Both the position numbers and the translations under genes were made by a program. A stretch of DNA of 64,000 nt, from assembly GCA_037893245.1 (NCBI GenBank), contig JBAIAA010000318.1, positions 186,001-250,000 of the forward strand. The letters run 5' to 3'. Each line of letters opens with the position of its first letter. Position 1 is the first letter of the stretch. The stretch is from Crossaster papposus (lineage: Eukaryota > Echinodermata > Asteroidea > Velatida > Solasteridae). Of the stretch, positions 47,500 to 59,877 are shown in pieces. Under the pieces are notes generated by a model, which was given only the letters and a program-made list of their open reading frames with translations, had not been told where the DNA came from and made no database searches.

Positions 47500-50215
47500 G
47501 TCAGTCCGCAGCGCCCGCGTTAATGAGGTCATATCCCGAACTTTATTTGCAGGGCCGGCGTCGCAAATCGGCCACGAGATTTACGCGAGTAATTGCGAGA
47601 GTTCGACCGCTTTGTTTTCACGAGCTACACGTTGCAAACGAAGCAGTGATTCTCCAAGATGGCGTGGTAAGTGGAAAGCGAACGATTTTCTGAATCGAAT
47701 GATATAAAATATGACGAGATTCAGTATGTTTTTGGCAGAATTTTGTTCACTCGAAGTTATGGTATGATTTTAAGGAAATTTGTTGTCGTGTGTTTAGTTT
47801 CTGCGCCCTGACTGGACTAACAAATATTGCCAAAAATGATTACTACACATCGATAAAGGAAGCAATGATCTTTCGTTTGATATACAATTTAGCCTGTGGC
47901 GAAATGTTTTTCATGTATTTTGCGACGATTTTCGTGCGCGCGATTTCAACTTTTTCGGCCATGTCTTTCGGCTTGTACATACGCAGAGCGTGTGTTATGC
48001 AGTACAGGGGTGCATGTACATGTACATGTACAAAATGTAGGCCTACATGTGCTGGATATGCACTAGATGGTGATTGCACACTAGATGGTGATTGCCAACA
48101 GAAACAAAATTAATTGTTTTGTTTTAATTGTGTGGCTTATTTATATGATAAAGTTAGGTTTCTGCCTTCATGTCATGCATACAAAATTGATTTTTCTTTC
48201 ATGTATAAAAACGACTTAGGCCTATGTTTTTGTTCAAAATTATAACAAATTGTTTAATAATAATAGTTACTGCTATTAAGTATTATTGTGCTAAACTTCA
48301 TAGTTCATATTTCTGTCTTCCAATATGTTTCTTAACTAGGTAGTGATCATGCCGTCCACCACCATGGCCATGCCCACCGCAGCCATCGCAGCCATTGCCA
48401 GCATGTCGGGAACCTCTACAGAAGGCCAAAGGCAAAGCTCTTGTCCTTGGATATTCTCTCACAAAGTATCTCAAAGAGAACATCACTACTAAAGTTGGTT
48501 GATTTGCAGGTAGTGACTCGTCGCGGTACTACAATTTCTGGCCTTAGAAAGTATCTGCTTCATCAGCATGACATCAACCTCACAACTGTGCCTGACATAT
48601 TGTATTTGTAATGATTCATGTTGGGACAAATAATCTAGAGTTGGGTTTTCAAAGAAGTGTTGAAAATAGTTGAAGATTTAAATGTACTGGTGGATATATG
48701 CAGCACGTGCTTTGTACATGCAGATTTAAATGTTTTTGTATTTTAGTGTTTTAAATAATTTACATGACTTTGTGTCAGCTAGTGTTGTGCAAACACAGTG
48801 CAACTGAAACAGATCGAAACCGAGTCTGGTCGAGTCGGGTCAGTTTGTCAAATCATCTAGGACTATGCCAACAAAGTTTTGAGCTACAATGTAAATTTGA
48901 CACAAACAGCATATTACTTTATGAATGCAGATTGTATTATTTCTATTCAGGGATATAATTCATGTGCATTAACATCTATATTACTAAATTTATGTCTTAT
49001 TTAAAATCATTTGTTTTTGCAATGTTAGAAGCGGGTATACATTGTAATTTAATATTTACAATAATTTAATGACAAAGAAACTATGCCAAAAACATCAAGC
49101 AAACATACAAAAAACTTTATTTACTTTTATAATAAATCTTAATGGTTTGCACATTGAACATTATGCCAAAGATGATGGTAATTATCATTTTCACTATGTT
49201 GTCATTATTTTAATTTGAATGTTGGCCATATTTTTGTTAATGTTTTGCCTAATTGCTAAACATTTATTATCTCATTATCAACCCTAATGTTGGTCATTTC
49301 TTCAATCTGTATTTGTGTACATGTACATGATGATGTAATTAAAATAAGTTTTTACAATTTCAGGGTTTAATTTAACAATTGTATTCAAGTCGTATAACAT
49401 CAACAGGGTATATTAATGTAAGCAATAACATGCACGTTTTAAATAAAAAGTGCAGTTTCTTTTATAAACCAACCTCACAATACAGATATAAATTTTAAAC
49501 GACGACTTCATTTGTTGCTTTTTTTGTGTATATTTGGCTGTATACATTGTATTACGCAGGCAATATTATTATTTTTTAATCAGTCCACTGTTAAAAAGAT
49601 TAAACAAAATACTGATTGGCAGAATCCTTTTCGCTTGAGCTTACAATTAAAAAAATACACAAAAAACTGCGTATTGAAATGTGCATGAACTACACGTTAC
49701 CACGAAGCCTTTTTCAATGACGTCATTTTCGACCAATGAGGGCGCAGGAAGACTATGGACTGTCATGGCGGGATGTTCCGTTTGTTAATTTATTGAGAAC
49801 GTTATAATTTTCTGCGCCCTGACTGGACTAAGTTAAAATCAACCCCAAATCTACAGTTTTGTGATAGAATATGAAATTATCTTTAACATCAGTGTGAAAT
49901 TGGGTTGTGGCCGCTGCCAGAAGGTGGACAAAATTCGTCTTTTTTTAAAGGTCAATTTGTTGGTTCGGGAGCTTTTTTTACGTTATAAATTTCACCCTCT
50001 AAATGTCATATAATTTCCAATCTGATTTGATAATATAACAAAATGTTTCCTTATCCAAAAGAAAATATACATAATATTGACAGCCAGTGAATAAAACGGA
50101 TGTTTCGGACCAAATTCCAGGCGTTGTCGCCAGCTCATTAAGTATTCAAAAACGAGGTCACGCACAAAGTGCCATGCATAAATCGCACATAAAAGGAACG
50201 GCTTTTCAGTGCGCT
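47500..50215. other. No gene recognised
   Basis: A 22-bp word (TTTCTGCGCCCTGACTGGAC plus TA) occurs near 47,799 and again near 49,811 in the same direction. TACATG runs lie at 48,005-48,030. Frames are short and unsupported. Confidence 0.35.
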
Positions 50216-50234
50216 GCGGACTGACTGCCTGACG

Positions 50235-51085
50235 TACCCTAGTCTTTGGGCAAGACGTTGCTAAATTCGCAGCCACGAGAGGGCGCTTTCGCGACAAACC
50301 ATCATCACTCGCCATCACAGACATATAAACACATAGACCGCCAGGTCCTATTCAAAACTACAGGATGATTTCGTGATTTCGCGGCGCCCGACTAAAATAC
50401 CAACTATGGGCAAATTTAGCCCTCGGTATAGGGAATTTGTACACACCCGAACTGTTCCAGTCAAATAATTATATGAAGCCATTTATCGATTTAAAAGAAA
50501 ATTACATAGGGCTATACTATATACCATGTAGATTAGGCATAACCAGTGTCAATCTTGATACCCTAAAATAAAGAAGTTTTAGGCCCATTTTTGTGTCAAG
50601 CGCGTTGCCCGGTATGCGCACAGAACTTAAAAAAGCGCGGTGCGTTGCCCGTCGAACGAAATATATAGTGTACACAATTATATGAACGCGCGTGCAAAGT
50701 GCGTTGCATGATAGACGCGTAATGTACGCGCTTGACTTTTTATAGCTACACGCGCATGCCGTGCAGCCTACGCGTCGTTTTGCCCATACTTTGCAAATCA
50801 CGGTTTTGTGCACACGACTGGCGGTCTATAGGTTTATATGTCTGTGCTCGCCATCCCAAGACGTTGCTAAATTCGCAGCCACGAGAGGGCGCTTTCGCGA
50901 CAAACCATCATCACTCGCCATCCTGTCCGTAACGGACAGGATGGCGAGTGATGATGGTTTGTCGCGAAAGCGCCCTCTCGTGGCTGCGAATTTAGCAACG
51001 TCTTGGGATGGCGAGTGATGATGGTTTGTCGCGAAAGCGCCCTCTCGTGGCTGCGAATTTAGCAACGTCTTGCCCAAAGACTAGA
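50235..51085. repeat. GAGGGCGCT family: three copies here plus a perfect palindrome
   Basis: The ~75-bp unit (AAGACGTTGCTAAATTCGCA...GAGGGCGCTTTCGCGACAAA...CATCACTCGCCATC) occurs at 50,248. It recurs as an exact inverted pair, 50,847-50,930 and 50,932-51,015, centred on one A. A further direct copy ends at 51,082. The perfect arms imply recent duplication or conversion. Confidence 0.85.
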
Positions 51086-51500
51086 CGTACCCCTACTGTA
51101 TGTCAGCGTAGGCCTGCGTATGAGTGATATTTTAATACGCAACTCATACGCTGGTGCCATACGCAACAGTGTGACAGCGCCTTTAACGGAACGCGGTATG
51201 CCGCGCGATATTGTCCATTTACACAAGGGGCGCAAAACCGTCTGGTATTTGTGTTTTAGAGATCGAAGCGTCATACACAACGAGACCGCTGATTGGCCAG
51301 AACGCGGAGTCTCCGCGCGGCATTTCAAAAAAATCGCTAAGGTTTCTAAACGCAGCGGTTTATCGCCCTACCGCGCGGCTTGTCCGCACAAACGCTCCCA
51401 TAGAAAACCATGTGTTCTATTTTTTTTACTGCGCGGAATTGCGTTACCGCTCGTCTGAATAAATGGGCCTTTACTTGGGCCTTTTATGCAGGTAGGATGC

Positions 51501-51812
51501 ACTGACCTCTATACATGGACAGATCATCATTGTTTCATTTTGAAGTCGGCATGCGGAGAAGTGCAACATGGCGGACCCACGACGTCACTCTGTGAGCCAA
51601 TGAAATGTCCAGGTGTTGGTACGATACGTATTACGTAATGTTTATAAATACAAAATGTACAGAGTAAATCCACTGACCTCTACACCTGGACATTTCATTG
51701 GCTCACAGCAGTGACGTCTCGGGTCCGCCATGTTGCACTTCCAGTTCGCGCCGACTTCAAGTGTTAGCACAGCAGAATATGGACAATGATCCGTCCAGGT
51801 GTAGAGGTCAGT
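51501..51812. mobile_element. Foldback MITE (ACTGACCTCTA family), copy 1
   Basis: Ends ACTGACCTCTATACATGGAC and GTCCAGGTGTAGAGGTCAGT are inverted. Inside are inverted copies of GAAGTCGGC, GTGCAACATGGCG and GAGCCAATGAAATGTCCAG. A second copy lies at 58,972. Confidence 0.8.
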
Positions 51813-51903
51813 GGTAGGATGGTACATAGTGTACATTTATTAGCCAATCAGAACACAGATGGTGTTGACGTCATCGATGATGTTCGAGTTGTCTGGGATC
51901 TGA

Positions 51904-51962
51904 CTAGGGTTAGGGGTTAGGGTTTGGGTTTGGGGTTTGGGGTTAGGGTTAGGGTTAGGGTT
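51904..51962. repeat. Interstitial telomere-like repeat
   Basis: About nine units of TTAGGG with TTTGGG, TTGGGG and TTAGGGG variants; the last four are exact. Confidence 0.9.
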
Positions 51963-52489
51963 GTCAGACAACGGGTGAAACGTTGGGACCGATGGCTACT
52001 TGGGCAACAAGTACGATTGCTACATTATTATTTATTTATTTATTCGACCCAACAATAAGGAATATACAAGATAGAAAAAAGACAAACATACTCAAAATAA
52101 AAACAAAACAACTTAACCCAAAATAAACATGCAAATCAAAATAAAAATGGAAGACAGAATGAGAGTCAAAAATTAACAAAAATATACTGTATAAATGTGA
52201 CAGTTTGTTGAATATTTGCCTAATAAATCATACGCAAGGGGGGGGGGGGGGAGGATTTACGTAGTGGAGGAAATATGAATGGGAGATACTTCTTGACGTA
52301 GTTCGAAACAAGTGAATATCATTATGAGTGAAGGCAGTGGCATAACTTTGGTTCAGGGTGCCCTGGGGCAAGAATGGGTTGGGTGCCCCCTGGCCAAATG
52401 CGGGGGCCTACATTTTCCTTTGTTAGAAGTCGGCTCGAATTGAACACCTGTATACCAGGTAGAAGTTAGAATGCATTATAACCATATGA

Positions 52490-52683
52490 AGCACGATATG
52501 TGGCAGAGAACCCCCCCCCCCCCCCCCCCCCCCCCCCACCCTGTTTTGTATTGACCATTGTGTTTTCGGAATCTCAGGAATTCCTTTTAGGTTTCAAGGG
52601 GGATGGGTGAGGTTACAATAGTGTTGAGTGCGTATAAAGTATAGGGATAAGAGGGGGGGTACCCCTCTGCCACATATCGTGCT
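52490..52683. mobile_element. AGCACGATATG MITE, complete copy (inverted)
   Basis: Inverted ends AGCACGATATGTGGCAGAG. The body has CTCAGGAATTCCTTTTAGG and a C27 run just inside one end. Orientation is opposite to the copies at 12.6 and 58.7 kb. Confidence 0.85.
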
Positions 52684-53327
52684 GGGTATAATGCTGCACG
52701 TATCGCGGTCGCTATCGTTACGGCAGTTTACGATCCGATTCCCGACTTTTCCGACCTCACATTGACAATACTCTGGACCTTTCAATCTTTGAACCAGACT
52801 GTTTAGTCGGGTGACAAGAGTGAAAGGTCCAGCGTATTGTCAATGTTAGGCTGGGTAAGCCGGGGACTCAGATCGTCAACTGCCGTATTGATAGCCACTT
52901 CGTTCTCCGCAAGTGACCGAAATTTGAACGATGGAAATTGTAACGCCCCTACCCTACAGCTTCATAAAATCGAAATATTTGATCCCAGTTCCTGATGGTA
53001 ATCCTCATGCATTGACACTATATTTCGGAAAATATTTCATTTTTTTTCACCGAGTTTTAAAACTATGAATCGGTTATTGAAATCTCTAGCTTGGCAAGCC
53101 CCGCGAATGCTGTCTCAGGCAATTCAAATTAAAGAGGCCCAAGTTGAATAAACCTCAAAGGTCACAAAACAAAGGTGAACAATAGGTGATTAAAAACAAC
53201 TCAAGTTATATGTATACAATTAATAACACAATAGTAAAGGGTAGTAATTAAAACCCAATATCTGGGTAAGAAAATGACACAACACATATAGGTAAAATCA
53301 GGGTTGGGTAAAGTTTACACAAATAAT

Positions 53328-53496
53328 GAGTAAAAAGGGAACATGGTCGTCACATTGGTAAACTTCTAACACAATTTGTTGTGCAAATTTTGTACACAAT
53401 TATGGGTAAAACGTTACGTCGAAATTAGTACTTCTGTACACTCTAGCTGTTGTGTAAACCGTTTACCGAGTGGACGACCATGTTTCCTTTTTACTC
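53328..53496. mobile_element. Small MITE, 170 bp
   Basis: GAGTAAAAAGGGAACATGGT and ACCATGTTTCCTTTTTACTC form inverted ends of about 27 bp with one mismatch. TTGTACACAATT words lie inside. Confidence 0.65.
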
Positions 53497-54462
53497 TCAA
53501 AAAGGTAATTGTACTCAATATTGAGCAGTATTTGTTTAGTGGGGAGGTGACTTAAATAGTTATAGAGTAGCCATTCGCGGCTATATGTTCGGGTTGAAGT
53601 ACAGTGTCAATTATAAATTTATATTGAAAATATTGAAAGCAATACTTGAAAAAGAAAAAAAATTGAAAAAGAAACAAAATTGCTTTTTGTATTCAAAACT
53701 AAACATTTTCGAAGGACCAAATAGCATCACATTAGACGAGTTTTCGTAAAACACAAAAATCGTGTTAAAACGAGTAGGCAAAAAGTTGTCAAAAAATCTT
53801 TGATTCGATCCTGTTGTCTATGTCACGCTAATCATCCTCTATACGAAGCGGAAACCGCTAATGGAAGGACGAAACCCTGGACGATGCGAAGCGCTATAGC
53901 GGTTAGGGGTAACAACATTCCCCGGACGATTCGAAGCGCCATATAACGGTATACAAAAGTAAAATAAAAAGTTGCCAGCGCGGTGAGACATAACATAGAC
54001 AGGCTTCAACTATACTTTCCCTATACTTTACGGGCGCCCACGTCCGCTACCCCACACCAAACCGCGCCGGGCAAACAGGACACCACACCAAAAATGGCGC
54101 GGCCCAGGTCCTTGCAAAATAGACGGGCTACCTCCCACCCTCAGCGCGCAAACGGGGACACGACACACGGGGCACCGTCTACAAGATGGCGCCAACCATG
54201 TCCTATCTTCAGGATTAATAGTATAGGTGTCGAACGATAAGACATTTAACTAGAATACAGGAGGTTCGAGTCTTACCCAAGTGATGCTTTCTAAATAATC
54301 TCTCTTTTTATATAAATACATTGGTAAAGGGCAAAACCTAGTAAACCCAGTATTGAGTTTAGCATTACATGTATATTATTATAGTTTAGCAATTGCTGAA
54401 CAGTAAAACTTAATTTTATTCATACGAATTGAAGCATTTTGCTTTTCTTTGGTTTTTTTTTC

Positions 54463-54696
54463 TCGAAACCTTGGCTTCGTCTTCGGCTTTGGCTTCACCT
54501 CCACATTCAAAATCACTGAGAAACAAATATAGGTCAAAATGGAAGCACCGTGAAAATAGTCAAACTTTTGGGCTCACATCAATCGAGTGAATGTTTCTAA
54601 AGCACAACAGGCATCAGAATGTGGCGGAAGATCTCGCAGTTGGTAATCTAAAATCGTCTTAAGCCAAAGACGAAGACGAAGCTAGGGATTCGAAAA
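54463..54696. mobile_element. Decayed MITE with CTTCGTCTTCG ends
   Basis: TCGAAACCTTGGCTTCGTC is mirrored by GACGAAGCTAGGGATTCGA. A related pair (GTCTCTGGCTTT / AAAGCCAAAGACGGAG) lies at 56,338-56,393 in the next intron. Confidence 0.55.
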
Positions 54697-54900
54697 GGCC
54701 CTTTAATGCTTTACTCCGAATTGAATGCTTTTGCTTTTCGCTTGTACTTCCTAGCTTGTGCTAGTTTTTATTTATACGGCCCTGTGTTTAGAATGTACAC
54801 ACACCGCCTGTCTTGGGTTGGACTTGTATTTATATATCATTCTTGAGAATCGCTCAATTTGAATCCCAACATAAAGACTCCTTTTCCCCCATGTTTCCAG

Positions 54901-57900
54901 GTGCGACCACTTCTTTCAACCAGGTTGTCACACCCTCCCCCATTAGAGGTGAAGCCACACCCTACGATGGTCCCACCCAAATTAACAAACCCAACCGTCA
55001 CCGGCAACTCGTTTTTCTACATCAAGGATCCCAAGCCTTCTTACAACACATGCGACGTACTCAACCTCTACATTGAAGTCCGCGATGGGCAGAACCTGAC
55101 GAAAAAGATGGGCGGTGATCTACTGTGGCCCATTATTCAGACGGATGGACTTCACGCGAGCGCACCGTACGACGAGCTGACCGACCACGGTAACGGGAGC
55201 TACAGCGCCCGGTTGACGCTCATGTGGGCCGGCGAGGTCGTGCCCCGTGTCCCGTTCATTCACAGCGCGGAATACGTAGCAGCCATACGGGGAGTCAATC
55301 AGCGCCAGCCCGTACGTTTCGTTTATGTTTCTCGGTTTATTGCCAACGGCACCTCGGAATACACACCGTGTCACATGGTCAAAGAGATACCGTTTATCGC
55401 CTCAAAACCCGATGTGGCATTTTCTTACCTCTCGACAACTGACGTCTGTGACTACTCCGACGCCAAAGCCGGAACGTATTGGTACTGCCTGAAGCCCAAG
55501 ACACTGCCATGTTCGGCGATTTCTCTACATAGGGGTGACCAGCGGGCGTCCTATGAATTCTTCGACCAAATCATGACTGAAGAGGAAAAGATAGCATGGA
55601 AAGTGTATGTTGATAATGTTTCTCTGAATCTAAAGCAGGCTATATAGACTCCAAGTTGCGAGTAGTGTTATGGACGGTTTGGCTTCTCTAGCCATCCCGC
55701 CCAAGGGATCAAGACTAAACAATTAAACACAACTTAAACGTTCTTCTTCTTGAAAACGTAGACACACAACAGGGTGTTTTATTTAAACACAACTCAAATG
55801 AAACACTAGAAATATACTTGATAAATAATACACGTATAATGCACCGTCGACTCGGTGGCGCACCTGAAGGAGACAGACCACGAGTCGACGTTGGTTGTGC
55901 CTTATATACTTAATTATTACATAACTATTACATAACTATTACACAACACCCACCATGGGTGGAATGGTAACCTCCATGGAACAGCCAGGTGTACATAATC
56001 ACCGTGACCAGTGAGCGTGAACTAAACATAAATGTGGGCCGGGGTGAACGTCATCACAGTAGCATCATAGCATCAACTCTCCAAGATATCGAATTATTGA
56101 TACGGTCCTAATAAATGAGTTGTTTTTTTAATCTAATCTATAACTCCTTCCCCCCAAAAGAAGAGAAGTTATGAAAGTAGAAGGTTTGCCACAACAGGAA
56201 TACTTTAGAATTGTAAACTTTTGTAATTGGGGGTTAAACGCCACTGCCGTAAACGTACGGCAAGTTTGTTTCAGGCATGGAATTAGTCAACGCATCCGTC
56301 GGCAGCCGTTTCCCAAACGCCCAGCTTATAGGCTCCGTCTCTGGCTTTCTATCACCATTCCCAAACTGCATGAACAAAGCCAAAGACGGAGACGAAGTTT
56401 GGAAAACGGCCTAGGTTTCCAATCCTGAAGGGAAGTTTGTAAACAAAATGACGAGGTCATTAACATAATTATACAAAATTGTTTTTGTTCTTTCTCAGAG
56501 GCACAAAAGACTTTGCTTATCTGTCAAATGCTGGACCTGTGAAAACGGTATCGGTGGTTCAAGGTATGTTTGCTTGTGTCTTTTTTATGTCTCAATTGGT
56601 AGGTGAGAATCCCAGAGGTAGTCAGGTTTCTTATGTATTTTCGTTCACTTTTTGTGTAGATTTGCTAAATTACATTTTTTTGGAAACGTGAGAATATACT
56701 TAACATGAAAACCAATGTTTACATTTGCTTTATGGCGGCCATCGACCAAATAAACATATTACAAAAAGAATTTTAAATTTATTATGTTCTGTTGATGAGA
56801 TATGGCTTAAAGGTCCAAAAATAAAACAAAATCATAACAAATCACACGATGACGTCATCATGATGTCAATTCAATGTATCTCTATAACACATCCCGTCAT
56901 ACTTGCACACCAAGTTTGAATCTAATCGGACTTATACTTCCAGATATATAGGGCATTGAAGAAAAAAATGGACCTTTAATGTGACACCCAATGACTTTTC
57001 ATGTGTCAAGTCACATTAAAGGTCTATTTTGTTTTCTTGAAAAGAACCTAAAAAGAAAAATGTTTAGTTTAGCAAATATACACAAAAGTGAGCGAAACTT
57101 TCAATATGTACATTACGAACCTGACTAAGGGGTGTGGTTTTGTTTGTTTGTTTATTCCAGAACATTTCTTTAATATTAAGTTCTACAGTTTTAAATTAAA
57201 AAAATCTAATTTTTCTGATCATGGCTCTGAGAAAAGTCCATGCATGCATGAAACAAGTCCGTTAATGGTTGACCAAATGACAGACACGCTTGGTTGCAAA
57301 AGACAAGTAAATATCGGGGAGAGGTCGAATATTACTATCGACTACATTTGTTTTATTTCTATTTTCTATTCAGCTCCAGAAAAGACCACTACCCCGTGTC
57401 GAGTGAGTTTACCGGAATGCAAACCAGGACTTCCACCGAAACATCCTTCGCAAGCTGCTGGGTATTACTACAAAGATTTGTGGAAGTCCAACGTATGTCG
57501 CAATAAGTCCTTCCGGATAAAAGATATTCTGGAGTGTCTGCGAAACAAGAGGCTTTATTTTTACGGAGACTCCACGCTAAGGCAATGGCTAATGTTTCTG
57601 GCTCGCAATCTGGGACCGACCATGAAGCTACAAAAGGCGGGGACGTCAGCGAATAGGATCGGCCCGATGTACGCCGTTGACACGGTGCATAACATCACGT
57701 TCACGTTCCGTCACCACGACTTTCCCATCCGCAACAACTGGCTCAACTTTCACGACGTAAAGTTCACGGTGAACGAGCTAGACGCGCTACCGGGCGGACC
57801 CGACACGGTCGTCCTGTTCACGTTCTGGGCGCACTTCACAACAAGTAGCTTAGGGTACTTTGCCAACAGGATGGGGCACATCCAAGCGGCTATTAAGAGG

Positions 57901-58224
57901 CTACAACAGCGAGGCCCCAGCTCTAGTCCCGTCTTCTTCAAGTCAGCTAATACCGCAGCTGACGGGTCAAAAAAGCTTGCCTTGGCCGATTTCTTTATTC
58001 ATGAAATAGATCAGATTATGCGAACAATATTTAGTGATATGCCAAATGTGACTATCATAGACGCCTGGGGAATGACATTGAGTCATAGGACAGGATACAG
58101 AATGCACCCTGTAGATTTAGTTCTAAGAGAAGAAATTCAGATGTTCCTCAACTTTTTATGCCAACCACACAGTCAGCCAGCCAGTCAACGGACGGCCACC
58201 GAAGAAGAAATTAAACCAGCTTAA
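54901..58224 (+). CDS. NXPE-family protein (neurexophilin-like plus PC-esterase domains)
   Basis: Exons 54901-55604, 56499-56563 and 57374-58224 (TAA). Splice sites are CAG|G, GT|GTATGT, TCAG|A, CAAG|GTATG and TCAG|CT, and every junction keeps phase. The first exon (~234 residues) has the Ig-like neurexophilin part: FFYIKDPKPSYNTCDVLNLY, GNGSYSARLTLMWAGEV, then a Cys-rich end (CDYSDAKAGTYWYCLKPKTL). The small exon gives GTKDFAYLSNAGPVKTVSVV. The last exon has the esterase motif YFYGDSTLRQW with its Ser, and the Asp...HP box near IDAWGMTLSHRTGYRMHPVD. So the GDSL-like catalytic set is kept. NXPE proteins are secreted or lumenal glycoproteins, some linked to O-acetyl transfer; the substrate is unknown here. 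The N-terminal anchor is absent from this locus and may be the exon at 26,521. No lesion is seen, so it is the best candidate for an intact host gene. Confidence 0.85.
56811..56975. mobile_element. 165-bp MITE with TTAA duplication
   Basis: AGGTCCAAAAAT at the left and its reverse partner ATGGACCT at the right, with TTAA directly outside on both sides (56,807 and 56,976). It lies in the last NXPE intron. A following hairpin (TTTAATGTGACA / GTCACATTAAA) may belong to a second, nested copy. Confidence 0.65.
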
Positions 58225-58500
58225 ACAAGCCAGCCACACAGCAAGTCACATACAAGGCCAACAAAACAGCAATAAAACCAGCCAACAAACCAGCAAGTCA
58301 CATACAAGGCCGGCCATCCTGCTTACAAACCACCCAACTATAGTCAGTCGGCCGACTGAGAAACCCGCCAGCCAGCAACCCAGCCGCAACCACCCAGACG
58401 GCCAACAAAACAGCAATCAAACCAGCCAACAAACCAGCCAGCCACCCAGCAAGTCACATAAAAGACCGGCGAATCAAAGCAGCAATCAACTATAGTCAGT
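58225..58500. repeat. CAGCC-rich degenerate repeat in the NXPE 3' region
   Basis: Words such as CCAGCCAACAA, CAGCAAGTCACATA and AAGACCGGC recur in loose ~40-60 bp units. The repeat seems to begin inside the coding end (QPHSQPASQ), so the protein tail may derive from it. Confidence 0.6.
58271..58276 (+). terminator. Candidate poly(A) signal of the NXPE-like gene
   Basis: AATAAA 47 bases after the stop codon, inside a CAGCCAACAA-rich degenerate repeat that follows the gene. Confidence 0.45.
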
Positions 58501-58662
58501 CGGTCATTTCGTTAATTGTTTACCTTACAACCATTTTACTCCCGGAAACACTCGAACATCGTGAACATTAACGTATTTGGAAAACTTCGGACATTTTTTT
58601 TAAATAGGCAGAATTTCCTCCCCTTTTTGTCGCGTGATAGCGGCCGGAGGCTACTTATACCC

Positions 58663-58797
58663 AGCACGATATGTGGCAGAGGGGTACCCCTCTTTTACCC
58701 CTATACTTTATACGCACTCAACACTATTGTAACCTAACCCATCCCCCTTGAAACCTAAAAGGAATTCCTGAGATTCCGGGAACACAATGGTCAACAC

Positions 58798-58845
<48 letters not shown>

Positions 58846-58865
58846 TCTCTGCCACATATCGTGCT
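58663..58865. mobile_element. AGCACGATATG MITE, complete copy with G40
   Basis: The same inverted ends and body as the 52.5-kb copy. The G run (58,804-58,843) is at the same internal place. Confidence 0.85.
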
Positions 58866-58971
58866 TCATACAGTATGTGGCTGCTAATTCATCAGAAATA
58901 GTTAGAATAATTTGGTCTGGGAACCAGAGTAGGGCCATAGCAGAAGACCGCCCAGCTTTAGAGGAAAAACC

Positions 58972-59233
58972 ACTGACCTCAACACCTGGACGGATCATTG
59001 TCCATATTCTGCTGTGCTAACACTTGAAGTCGGCGCGAACTGGAAGTGCAACATGGCGTCACTGCTGTGAGCCAATTAAATGTCCAGTTGTAGAGGTCAG
59101 TGGATTTACCAACCAACTGAACTCTACACCTGGACATTTCATTGGCTCACAGCAGTGACGCCATGTTGCACTTCTCTGCATGCCGACTTCAAAATGAAAC
59201 AATGGATGATCTGTCCATGTATAGAGGGTCAGT
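58972..59233. mobile_element. Foldback MITE (ACTGACCTCTA family), copy 2
   Basis: ACTGACCTCAACACCTGGAC and its mirrored right end, with the same internal inverted blocks (GAAGTCGGC, GTGCAACATGGCG, GAGCCAAT) as copy 1. It is slightly shorter in the centre. Confidence 0.8.
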
Positions 59234-59239
59234 GGGAAA

Positions 59240-59875
59240 AAACGGGTTAGGGTTATAGAATGGGTAAGAGGAACAGCTGAGAGGCCCATAATCAAAATTA
59301 GAGGTCAATTTGTTTTGGAGAAGCGCGAAAAATTAGTATTTAGTCAACATTTAGTCAACAATATTCCACAAAGTGTCTCCGCAAACCTTCACGAGTAGTT
59401 ACTAATAATGTAGGCCCTATGTGGATAATTTGAAATTAAATATTTAAATCTATTTGACTGATGCATTGAATTAAAGATAGGATGCACCATTGGTTATTCC
59501 TTGAATTATCAGGAATAGGTAGATTTGGGGGGTTGTATTTTATAGTAAATATATCATACTTACCTGTCCGAAGTTTTACAATCATGGATGCTGAAAAAAG
59601 CAGGAAAAACGGCGTTCGTTTTTAATAGGCGACAGGCAGTTCTTATGCAACTGTTCTTGATTTTTCGCGATCGCCGTCTGGCTATCGCGTATTGTAACTT
59701 TTCGTAACAATTATAGGATATCTAGCGCAATAATTTTGCTGGATGCCTTCAATCATTTTTTATTTCCAAATAATGTAAGACATTTCTTAATAATTCGGTA
59801 GTAAACATTTTAGATATCTGCAAATGGTGTATCTACCTTTAAAGCCGAAGTTACTTTGCAGGAACTATGAATGAA
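59240..59875. other. No gene recognised
   Basis: Unique AT-rich sequence before the large tandem array. Confidence 0.35.
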
Positions 59876-59877
59876 AT

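Noticed and set aside
50849-51077. Mirror-image frames on both strands
   Set aside because: Result of the perfect palindrome.
54225-54300. tRNA gene
   Set aside because: GGTTCGAGTCTTAC resembles a B box, but no acceptor or anticodon stem could be formed.
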